5,831 nt of DNA from CAVPEW01 sp050247895 (GTDB taxonomy: Bacteria > Actinomycetota > Acidimicrobiia > Acidimicrobiales > VFJN01). The translations under genes and the position numbers were made by a program. Within the stretch, counting starts at the first letter, position 1. Each line of letters begins with the position of its first letter. Shown one piece after another: positions 1-5,387 of this stretch. Where the stretch lies: positions 1 to 5,831 of the forward strand of contig JBFWTJ010000238.1 in the NCBI GenBank assembly GCA_050247895.1, given 5' to 3'. The notes under the pieces were generated by a model. That model did no database searches, was not told where the DNA came from, and worked only from the letters and a program-made list of their open reading frames with translations.

Positions 1-476
1 AGATGGCCATGGTCGCCGGGGCCATCGCCAACGGCGGCCAGGTCATGACCCCCCACGTGCTGGCCCGGGTCGTCGACAGCGACGGCGAGGTCGTCCACGA
101 GCACGAGCCCGCGGTGTGGCGCACCGCGGTCGACGCCGGCACCGCGGCGATCGTGCACGACGCCATGATCGGCGTGGTCGAGGGCGGCACGGCCAGCCGG
201 TTGGCCATCCCCGGCGTCGAGGTCGGCGGCAAGACCGGCACCGCCCAGCTCGGCACCGACCCGCCCCGCTCGCACGCCTGGATCATCGGCTTCGCCGGCC
301 CGCCCGGCGGCCCGGCCGAGATCGCCGTCGCGGTCGTCGTCGAGGGCCAGGAGGGCGCCTCGGAGCAGACCGGCGGCCGCGTCGCCGCCCCCATCGCCAA
401 GGCGATCCTCGAGGCCGGGCTGCGCCCGCCGGCCCCCGCGGCGGGCACGCCCCCGGCGTCCGGCGGCGGCGGATGA
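1..476 (+). CDS. pbpA: Penicillin-binding protein, class B transpeptidase, C-terminal part (5' end outside window)
   Basis: This is the last ~157 residues of a D,D-transpeptidase that crosslinks peptidoglycan on the outer face of the membrane. The first whole codon is at 3. Its ATG is not a believable start, because the text reads MAMVAGAIANGG, which lies inside the transpeptidase fold of PbpA/FtsI proteins. The third catalytic motif KTGTA is at 231-245, followed by the usual SHAWIIGFAGP strand. The SxxK and SxN motifs must lie upstream of the window. After the domain ends (about LRPP) comes a short Ala/Pro/Gly tail ending GGGG, which is probably unstructured. pknB follows 54 bases downstream on the same strand, as in the mycobacterial rodA-pbpA-pknA-pknB operon, but here with no second kinase gene between. 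Neighbouring PknB favours PbpA over FtsI. The family is near certain; the exact paralogue is inferred from context. Confidence 0.93.
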   Translation, partial: MAMVAGAIANGGQVMTPHVLARVVDSDGEVVHEHEPAVWRTAVDAGTAAIVHDAMIGVVEGGTASRLAIPGVEVGGKTGTAQLGTDPPRSHAWIIGFAGPPGGPAEIAVAVVVEGQEGASEQTGGRVAAPIAKAILEAGLRPPAPAAGTPPASGGGG

Positions 477-514
477 ACCGCCCGCCATCGCCGGTGCGCG
501 CCGAGAGCCCCCTC

Positions 515-520
515 TAGGCT
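515..520 (+). promoter_or_regulatory. -10-like box TAGGCT ahead of pknB
   Basis: A TANNNT hexamer sits 10 bases before the pknB ATG in the 54-base gap after pbpA. No purine-rich Shine-Dalgarno sequence precedes the ATG, and no clear -35 is visible. It could be an internal promoter giving a leaderless or near-leaderless pknB transcript in addition to read-through from pbpA. The spacing is longer than at the other starts in this window, so this is the less certain of the set. Confidence 0.4.
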
Positions 521-530
521 GCGCTGCGTC

Positions 531-2501
531 ATGCCGGATCAGACGTCCAGGGTGTTCAACGGCCGCTACGAGCTGCACCGCCTGCTCGGCCGAGGGGGGA
601 TGGCCGAGGTCTACCTGGCCCGGGACCAGCTCCTGGACCGGCCGGTGGCGGTCAAGGTCCTGTTCCCCGAGCACGCCCGCGACCCCAACTTCGTCGAGCG
701 CTTCCGGCGTGAGGCCCAGGCCGCGGCCAACCTCAACCACCCCAACATCGTGGGCGTGTTCGACTGGGGGCAGTCCGACGGCACGTACTTCATCGTCATG
801 GAGTACGTCGACGGGCGCAGCCTGGCCGAGATCCTGCGCACCGAGGGCCCGCTGCACCCCGACCGGGCCGCCGACGTCATCGCCGACGTCGCCGCGGCCC
901 TCGGCTTCGCCCACCGCAACGGCGTGGTCCACCGCGACGTGAAGCCCGGCAACGTGCTCGTCACCCCGTCGGGCCAGGTCAAGGTGGCCGACTTCGGCAT
1001 CGCCCGGGCCATCGAGTCGCACCCCGAGGACAACCTGACCCAGGCCGGCACGGTCATGGGCACCGCCACCTACTTCTCGCCCGAGCAGGCCCGGGGCTCG
1101 TCGGTCGACCCCCGCTCGGACATCTACAGCCTGGGTTGCGTCCTCTACGAGCTGCTCCTGGGCCGTCCGCCGTTCACCGGCGACAGCCCGGTGGCCATCG
1201 CCTACAAGCACGTGCAGGAGGCCCCGACGCCTCCCCGCCAGCTCAGCCCGGCGGTCCCCCCGGCGATGGAGGCCATCGTCCTCAAGTGCCTGGCCAAGAA
1301 CCCGGTCAACCGGTACCCGTCGGCCGAGGACCTGCGGGCCGACCTGCGCCGCTACCGGGAGGGCAGCCGGATCCTGGCCGAGCCGGTCATGCCCCCGCCG
1401 GTCGACCCGGGTGCCACCGGGGTCATCGCCGCCACCACCGCCGGCCCGGCCTACACCAGCGCCTACCCGGCCGCGGCCGACGACGAGCGCTACTACGACG
1501 ACGAGGACGACGAGCCCGAGCGCCGGTCCTCGCCCTGGTTCGTCGTGGCCCTGGTCCTGCTCCTCGGCGTCCTCGGCGTCCTGCTCTTCTTCCTGGCCCG
1601 CAGCCTCGGGATCTTCGACGACGACGAGGAGCCCGTGGTCCAGGTCGACGTGCCCAGCGTGGTGGGCAAGCCCGTCGACGAGGCCCGGGCCGAGCTCCAG
1701 GACCTCGGCCTCGAGGTCCGCACCGAGTTCGCCGAGAACGACGACCAGCCCGAGAACACCGTGTTCGCCCAGGATCCGGTGGGCGGGACCAAGGTCGACG
1801 AGGGGACCACGGTGGTCCTCCAGGTCAGCTCGGGGGCGTCGGCGGTACCCGTGCCGGGGGTGGTCGGCCAGCAGTTCGACGCGGCCAAGGCCCTGCTCGA
1901 GGGCCAGGGCTTCGTGGTCCAGCGCGAGGACCTGGCCGACGAGGACGCGCCGGTCGGCGAGGTCACCGCCCAGGACCCGCCCGCGGGCCAGGACGTCCCG
2001 CGGGGCACCACCATCGTGCTCACCGCGTCGTCGGGCCCGGCCGACCGGGCCGTGCCCGACGTGTCCAACCGCTCGGTGGCCGAGGCGTCCAACCTGCTCG
2101 GCGCGGCCGGCTTCACGGTCGGCGGGACCACCGAGCAGGCGTCGGCGTCGGTCCCCGAGGGCCGGGTCATCAGCACCAACCCGACGGCCGGCACCGTGGC
2201 GGCGAAGGGCGCCGCGGTCAGCCTGGTCGTGTCGAGCGGCCCGCCGCCGCCGACCGTGCCCTCGGTCGTGGGCCTCACCCAGGCCAACGCGACCAGCCAG
2301 CTCGAGGCCCTCGGCTTCGAGGTCGATGTCGACGAGATCCCGGTGGACCAGCCGGCCCAGATCGGCCGTGTGCAGAGCCAGTCCCCGGCGGCCAACACCA
2401 CCGCCGCGCCGGGTTCGACGGTCACCATCGTGATCGGTCGGGCGCCCGAGCCCCCGCCCGACGGCGGGGACGGCGACGGCGAGGGCGACGGCGGCGACTG
2501 A
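531..2501 (+). CDS. pknB: Serine/threonine protein kinase PknB with four PASTA domains
   Basis: This 656-residue transmembrane kinase phosphorylates cell-wall and division proteins and is thought to sense muropeptides or lipid II through its PASTA repeats. The kinase domain spans about residues 13-275. It has the glycine loop LGRGGMAEV (19-27), the ATP lysine K42 in VAVK, HRDVKPGN (134-141, catalytic D136), DFG (154-156) and SPEQ (183-186). It is an RD kinase, hence probably activated by loop phosphorylation; T170, T174 and T178 are candidates. A cytosolic linker ending in an acidic patch (317-330) and RR leads to one membrane helix (about 336-357). PASTA units cover roughly 370-435, 438-502, 507-570 and 575-636, then an acidic Gly/Asp tail. 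Length is near that of mycobacterial PknB (626). The ATG at 531 places the glycine loop at the usual distance. It follows pbpA and faces trpG. Confidence 0.97.
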   Translation: MPDQTSRVFNGRYELHRLLGRGGMAEVYLARDQLLDRPVAVKVLFPEHARDPNFVERFRREAQAAANLNHPNIVGVFDWGQSDGTYFIVMEYVDGRSLAEILRTEGPLHPDRAADVIADVAAALGFAHRNGVVHRDVKPGNVLVTPSGQVKVADFGIARAIESHPEDNLTQAGTVMGTATYFSPEQARGSSVDPRSDIYSLGCVLYELLLGRPPFTGDSPVAIAYKHVQEAPTPPRQLSPAVPPAMEAIVLKCLAKNPVNRYPSAEDLRADLRRYREGSRILAEPVMPPPVDPGATGVIAATTAGPAYTSAYPAAADDERYYDDEDDEPERRSSPWFVVALVLLLGVLGVLLFFLARSLGIFDDDEEPVVQVDVPSVVGKPVDEARAELQDLGLEVRTEFAENDDQPENTVFAQDPVGGTKVDEGTTVVLQVSSGASAVPVPGVVGQQFDAAKALLEGQGFVVQREDLADEDAPVGEVTAQDPPAGQDVPRGTTIVLTASSGPADRAVPDVSNRSVAEASNLLGAAGFTVGGTTEQASASVPEGRVISTNPTAGTVAAKGAAVSLVVSSGPPPPTVPSVVGLTQANATSQLEALGFEVDVDEIPVDQPAQIGRVQSQSPAANTTAAPGSTVTIVIGRAPEPPPDGGDGDGEGDGGD

Positions 2502-2518
2502 ACCGGCGGCCGCCCGGC

Positions 2519-2740
2519 CCGCCTGAGGGATCCGGCCCGCCCGAGGGATCAGGTCCGTCCGGCCGGTCTGACCGGCGTCGGGCCCGGTGTCGGTCTCCGG
2601 CCGGCCTGACGGATCCGGGCCGACCGACGGGTCCGCCCGAGGGATCCGGCCCGTCCGGCCGGCCCGGCTGGCGTCAGGCCCGCATGGCAGGTCCGGCGTT
2701 GGTCTCCGGCCCGACCGGCCGGCCCGGCCGGCGTCAGGCT
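2519..2740. repeat. Degenerate GC-rich direct repeats between convergent pknB and trpG
   Basis: The 232-base gap is largely repeats. A 17-mer of the form CCGCCYGAGGGATCMGG begins at 2519, 2537 and 2633. The longer block 2537-2586 matches 2633-2682 at 43 of 50 positions, an offset of 96. Block 2641-2680 matches 2701-2740 at about 35 of 40 positions, an offset of 60. GGTCTCCGGCC occurs at 2592 and 2701. The last copy runs across the trpG stop codon (2734-2736). Offsets of 18, 96 and 60 are all multiples of three, but substitutions are not concentrated at third positions, so coding origin is not supported. Possible roles are transcript separation or RNA structure; it may also be a genome-dispersed intergenic repeat. 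Confidence 0.8.
2562..2576. terminator. Short palindrome, weak terminator candidate after pknB
   Basis: GCCGGTCTGACCGGC is a 15-base palindrome with a one-base centre. As RNA it would form a 5-6 bp stem. It lies 60 bases past the pknB stop. A second palindrome (CCGGCCGG either side of a C) lies at 2715-2731, just past the trpG stop on the minus strand. Neither has a T tract, so intrinsic termination is only a possibility. Confidence 0.25.
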
Positions 2741-3321
2741 CGGGTGCCGGCCTGGTCGAGGAAGCGCTGGAGCAGGTCGTGCCCCGACGCGGTCAGGATC
2801 GACTCGGGGTGGAACTGGACGCCCTCGACCGGCAGCTCGCGGTGGCGTAGGCCCATCACGATCCCGTCCTCGGTCTCCGCCGTGATCTCCAGGCAGTCGG
2901 GCACCGAGGCCCGGTCGACCACCAGCGAGTGGTAGCGGGTGGCGGCGAACGGGTTGGGCAGCCCGGCGAACACGCCCACGTCACGGTGGTGGATGAGCGA
3001 GGTCTTGCCGTGCATGATCTCGGGCGCCCGCACCACGTCGCCCCCGTAGACCTGGCCGATGCACTGGTGGCCCAGGCACACGCCCAGGATCGGCACCCGC
3101 CCGGCGAAGGTGGTGATGACCTCGTTGGACAGGCCGGCGTCCTCCGGGCGGCCCGGACCGGGCGAGACCAGGACCGCGTCGGGGTCGAGGGCCACGATCT
3201 CGTCGATCGTGAGGTCGTCGTGGCGGTGCACGATCGGGTTGGCGCCCAACTCGCCCAGGTACTGGACGAGGTTGTAGACGAAGCTGTCGTAGTTGTCGAT
3301 GACGAGCACGTCGGCGCCCAC
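2734..3321 (-). CDS. trpG: Anthranilate/aminodeoxychorismate synthase glutamine amidotransferase subunit
   Basis: This class I glutamine amidotransferase subunit releases ammonia from glutamine for a chorismate-using partner (TrpE and/or PabB). It feeds tryptophan and/or folate synthesis in the cytosol. It is 195 residues from the GTG at 3321. Motifs are the N-terminal VIDNYDSFVYNLVQY (7-21), the oxyanion region SPGPGRPEDAG (53-63), the nucleophile elbow GVCLGHQ with Cys82, the MHGK segment (103-106), and VQFHPES with His171 and Glu173, so the catalytic triad is complete. The GTG at 3321 is preferred because a TACCGT box lies 8 bases before it. A GTG at 3309 would give 191 residues and is also possible. 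No trpE or pabB is adjacent, so it may serve both pathways, as proposed for the mycobacterial gene at this locus. It is convergent with pknB, as in Mycobacterium. Its stop lies inside an intergenic repeat copy. Confidence 0.95.
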   Translation of the reverse strand: MGADVLVIDNYDSFVYNLVQYLGELGANPIVHRHDDLTIDEIVALDPDAVLVSPGPGRPEDAGLSNEVITTFAGRVPILGVCLGHQCIGQVYGGDVVRAPEIMHGKTSLIHHRDVGVFAGLPNPFAATRYHSLVVDRASVPDCLEITAETEDGIVMGLRHRELPVEGVQFHPESILTASGHDLLQRFLDQAGTRA

Positions 3322-3329
3322 GGCGCCCG

Positions 3330-3335
3330 ACGGTA
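3330..3335 (-). promoter_or_regulatory. -10-like box TACCGT ahead of trpG
   Basis: On the minus strand TACCGT is followed by 8 bases and then the GTG start at 3321. No Shine-Dalgarno sequence is seen. The spacing equals that at crgA. Together with the hairpin at 3343-3370 it suggests that trpG has its own leaderless transcript rather than depending only on read-through from ppx. Confidence 0.45.
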
Positions 3336-3342
3336 GCCGGGC

Positions 3343-3370
3343 CGGCCGCCGATCCACGATCGGGTGGCCG
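3343..3370 (-). terminator. Hairpin directly after the ppx stop codon
   Basis: Positions 3343-3348 pair with 3365-3370 (one G-T wobble) and 3349-3354 pair with 3358-3363. One base (3364) is bulged and the loop is CAC at 3355-3357, giving 12 pairs in all. On the minus strand it starts just after the ppx TGA (3374-3372) and ends 7 bases before the trpG -10-like box. There is no T tract, which is common for hairpins at gene ends in GC-rich actinobacteria. It is likely a terminator or attenuator between ppx and trpG. Confidence 0.5.
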
Positions 3371-3371
3371 C

Positions 3372-4934
3372 TCAGGCCGCCTCGACGACGACGGGGATGC
3401 CCAGGACCTCCTCGAGCAGCTCCTTGCGGGCCGTCGCGGCGTAGAGCTCCAGGCCGATGTCCTGGTCCGGGCGGGGCACGACCTGGATCCGCAGCGTGCC
3501 GCCGCCCTTGCGGCAGCGGACCTCGGCCACCCGGTCCGAGCGGTTGCGGTCCAGGCCCACGGCCAGGCGGAGCAGGGACGCCAGCCGGCGCACCACGTCC
3601 TGGTCCTCGCCCGACAGGGCGGCGAACTCGGCGTGCTTGGCCTTGGGCGCCGACTTGCGGTGGTAGCGGACCACCAGGGCGATCAGCTCGAGCTCGTGCT
3701 CGTTGAACCCGGCCAGGTGCTCCGAGCTGCGGATCACGTAGTAGCCGTGCTTGTGGTGGCCCGAGTGGGAGATGAACTGGCCCACGTTGGACAGCAGGGC
3801 GGCCGCCTCGAGCAGCTCCCGGTGCTCGTCGTCCAGGCCCAGGCGGTCGCCGACCTCGTCGAAGAGCTGGAGGGCCAGCCGGGCCAGGGTCGCGGCGTGG
3901 GTCGGGTCCTCGTCCATCACCTCGACCAGGTGCTGGACGCTCCGGCGGCGCAGGTCCGACAGGTGGTGGAGCGACCCGCCGTGGCGGCGCCGCCAGGTGT
4001 CGAGCAGCACGCCCTCCCGCAGGGCGTACTCCGAGATCAGCATCTCGTCGAGGTCGAGCTCGGACATCACCTGCTCGAGCACCAGGGCCCCACCCAGGAT
4101 GATGTCGGCCCGGCGGTCCTCCAGGCCGGGCAGCTCGGCCCGGGCCGCCACCGTCGGCGCCGCGACCAGGTCGGCCACCACCCCGGCCAGCTCGTCGCGG
4201 CGCAGGGCCCGGTTGTTGACCGTGCGGGCCGCGTTGCCCGTCGAGCGGACCACGGCCATCGTGGCCAGCGCCTCGATCGTGCCCGACGAGCCCACCGCGA
4301 CCTGCGGGGCCAGCCGGCGGACGTCCCGGGCGAAGGGCGCCAGGGTGGAGCGCACGTACCGGCGGCACGTGTCGACCGCGGCCGGGTGGAGCCGGTCGCC
4401 GGAGAAGAACCGGCTCGTCAGGCGGATGGCGCCGAGCTTGAGCGAGCGGGAGGCCAGCACCTCGCCCCTCTCGCCGACCAGCAGCTCGGTGCTGCCGCCG
4501 CCGATGTCGCACAGGACCAGGCGCCGGTCGAACACCGGGACCGACTGGAGCACGCCCAGGTGGATGAGGCGGGCCTCCTCGGACCCGGAGATGACCTCGA
4601 CGTGGATCCCGGCCTCCTTCCAGGCCCGGGTGATGAACTCGTCGCGGTTCTCCGCCTCGCGCACCGCCGAGGTCGCCACCGCGGCGATCCGGGCGTCGTG
4701 GACCTCGGCGATCTGGCGGCAGCGGTCCAGGGCGGCGATGCCCCGGTCCATGGCGTCGGGCAGCAGGCTCTTCATGTCGCTGGCGCTGCTGCCGAGCCGC
4801 ACCATCTCCTTGAGCCGGTCCAGGACCTCGAAGCGCGGCCCGGCCGCACCCTCGAACATGCGGGCCACGACCAGGTGCACCGAGTTCGTCCCGACGTCGA
4901 TGGCCGCCACGTTCTCGGTCGGGCCCGGTGCCAT
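3372..4934 (-). CDS. ppx: Ppx/GppA family exopolyphosphatase, long form with C-terminal HD-like domain
   Basis: This 520-residue cytosolic phosphatase of the ASKHA fold probably removes terminal phosphate from polyphosphate and/or converts pppGpp to ppGpp; sequence reading cannot separate these. It shows the phosphate-1 loop AAIDVGTNSVHL (10-21), ATSAVREAENRDEF (87-100), SGSEEARL (116-123, with E120 matching the catalytic Glu of E. coli PPX), the phosphate-2 loop DIGGGSTEL (143-151), GSSGT (215-219) and SEYALREG (301-308). Residues about 320-520 form the C-terminal helical domain of long members, with SHSGHHKHGYYVI and YHRKSAPK. This is much longer than mycobacterial Ppx1/2 (~320-330). Where an HD dyad would stand it reads LSNVG (381-385). 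The start at 4934 puts the first motif at residue 10. Upstream ATGs at 4979 and 5030 would add a low-complexity leader and overlap crgA. It is divergent from crgA across 43 bases. Confidence 0.93.
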   Translation of the reverse strand: MAPGPTENVAAIDVGTNSVHLVVARMFEGAAGPRFEVLDRLKEMVRLGSSASDMKSLLPDAMDRGIAALDRCRQIAEVHDARIAAVATSAVREAENRDEFITRAWKEAGIHVEVISGSEEARLIHLGVLQSVPVFDRRLVLCDIGGGSTELLVGERGEVLASRSLKLGAIRLTSRFFSGDRLHPAAVDTCRRYVRSTLAPFARDVRRLAPQVAVGSSGTIEALATMAVVRSTGNAARTVNNRALRRDELAGVVADLVAAPTVAARAELPGLEDRRADIILGGALVLEQVMSELDLDEMLISEYALREGVLLDTWRRRHGGSLHHLSDLRRRSVQHLVEVMDEDPTHAATLARLALQLFDEVGDRLGLDDEHRELLEAAALLSNVGQFISHSGHHKHGYYVIRSSEHLAGFNEHELELIALVVRYHRKSAPKAKHAEFAALSGEDQDVVRRLASLLRLAVGLDRNRSDRVAEVRCRKGGGTLRIQVVPRPDQDIGLELYAATARKELLEEVLGIPVVVEAA

Positions 4935-4940
4935 GGCGTC

Positions 4941-4946
4941 AGTCTG
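4941..4946 (-). promoter_or_regulatory. Weak -10-like CAGACT ahead of ppx
   Basis: On the minus strand CAGACT is followed by exactly 6 bases and then the ATG at 4934. It departs from TANNNT at the first base, so it is weak. A purine run GGGAGGGGGG lies 12 bases before the ATG, too far for a typical ribosome binding site. It is listed because it shares the 43-base divergent gap with the crgA box. Confidence 0.22.
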
Positions 4947-4963
4947 CCCCCCTCCCGGGGCGG

Positions 4964-4969
4964 TAGCGT
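4964..4969 (+). promoter_or_regulatory. -10-like box TAGCGT ahead of crgA
   Basis: TAGCGT is followed by 8 bases and the crgA ATG at 4978, the same spacing as at trpG. There is no Shine-Dalgarno sequence between them. It lies within the 43-base gap between the divergent ppx and crgA starts, so the two promoters would be almost back to back and may interfere with each other. Confidence 0.45.
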
Positions 4970-4977
4970 TCGCGGCC

Positions 4978-5259
4978 ATGCCCTCCAAGCCCCCCAAGCG
5001 GAAGGTCTCCGGCGGCCGCGTCACCCCCAAGGGCGGGCACCCGGCGCCGTCGACCCGCTACACGCCCCCGGTGCCCCGCGAGGTGAAGGTCAGCCCCCAG
5101 TGGGTGCCGGTGCTGATGTTCGCCCTGCTCGGCCTGGGGCTGGCCATCATCTTCTGCAACTACCTCGGGGTGCTCCCGGGGGGCACGAAGAACGCCTACC
5201 TGCTGCTCGGCCTGGGCTCGATCCTGGGCGGCATCATCACCGCCACCCAGTACCACTGA
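4978..5259 (+). CDS. crgA: Cell division protein CrgA
   Basis: This small integral membrane protein of actinobacterial division is known in mycobacteria and Streptomyces to contact FtsZ and late divisome proteins, including septal penicillin-binding proteins. It has 93 residues, the same length as Mycobacterium tuberculosis CrgA. The N-terminal ~40 residues are basic and Ser/Thr/Pro rich (PSKPPKRK, then TRYTPPVP) and should be cytosolic. Two membrane helices follow at about 42-62 and 72-88, joined by a short loop with PGGTK. It ends TATQYH, comparable to the aromatic-His end (RWH) of the mycobacterial protein. Sequence similarity is otherwise low, so the call rests on size, topology, C-terminus and location beside trpG-pknB. 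The N-terminal threonines and serines are plausible PknB targets, since mycobacterial CrgA is a kinase substrate; this is inference. It is divergent from ppx and convergent with the zinc-ribbon gene. Confidence 0.9.
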   Translation: MPSKPPKRKVSGGRVTPKGGHPAPSTRYTPPVPREVKVSPQWVPVLMFALLGLGLAIIFCNYLGVLPGGTKNAYLLLGLGSILGGIITATQYH

Positions 5260-5328
5260 CGAACCTGGGGCGACCACCGACCGTCGGCCACGAGCCACGG
5301 GGAGAACGGCGGTGGACGGTCAGGTAGC

Positions 5329-5355
5329 GGAGAGATTACAGCCTTGTGACTCTCC
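5329..5355. terminator. Bulged hairpin between convergent crgA and zinc-ribbon gene
   Basis: Positions 5329-5334 (GGAGAG) pair with 5350-5355 (CTCTCC), A5335 is bulged, and 5336-5340 (TTACA) pair with 5345-5349 (TGTGA, one wobble) around a GCCT loop. This gives 11 pairs. It lies 70 bases after the crgA stop and 33 bases after the stop of the minus-strand gene, as expected for a bidirectional terminator. No T tract follows on either strand. It is noticeably less GC-rich than its surroundings. Confidence 0.5.
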
Positions 5356-5361
5356 CCAGGC

Positions 5362-5382
5362 TTACGCACAGGCTGTGGAAAA
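5362..5382. other. Pair of opposed DnaA-box-like 9-mers
   Basis: TTACGCACA (5362-5370) matches the DnaA box TTATCCACA at 7 of 9. The minus-strand TTTTCCACA (5382-5374) matches at 8 of 9 and fits the relaxed form TTWTNCACA. They face each other across 3 bases. The centre is an 11-base palindrome CACAGGCTGTG (5367-5377), and CAGGCT is also directly repeated at 5357 and 5369. In mycobacteria this gene cluster lies near oriC, which makes DnaA binding conceivable. Two sites are too few to call an origin. Confidence 0.3.
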
Positions 5383-5387
5383 GGTGT

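Noticed and set aside
1493..2428. A 311-codon minus-strand frame opposite the PASTA region
   Set aside because: It is the mirror of a repeat-bearing GC-rich gene, with no recognisable motif or start signal.
2519..2740. CRISPR array or insertion-sequence ends in the repeat gap
   Set aside because: Repeats are degenerate, unevenly spaced (18, 96, 60) and not separated by unique spacers. No terminal inverted repeats or transposase are present.
1136..2935. A 599-codon plus-strand frame across pknB and the repeat gap, with PPEGSG-like repeats near its end
   Set aside because: It overlaps pknB out of frame with Arg/Gly/Pro bias. The repeat part has no start or binding site, and its substitutions are not silent-biased.
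2734..4512. A 592-codon open frame on the minus strand that begins inside ppx and runs into trpG
   Set aside because: Only the last 195 codons (from 3321) read as protein with known motifs. The upstream part is an Arg/Gly/Pro-rich shadow of ppx in another frame, typical of high-GC DNA.
3633..5327. Long plus-strand open frames (564 and 502 codons) opposite ppx
   Set aside because: They are antisense shadows of a clear Ppx gene with biased composition. The tail of the second one is the real CrgA, which starts at 4978.
5260..5387. Chromosomal origin (oriC)
   Set aside because: Only two imperfect DnaA-box-like sites, no AT-rich unwinding element, and no dnaA or dnaN in view.
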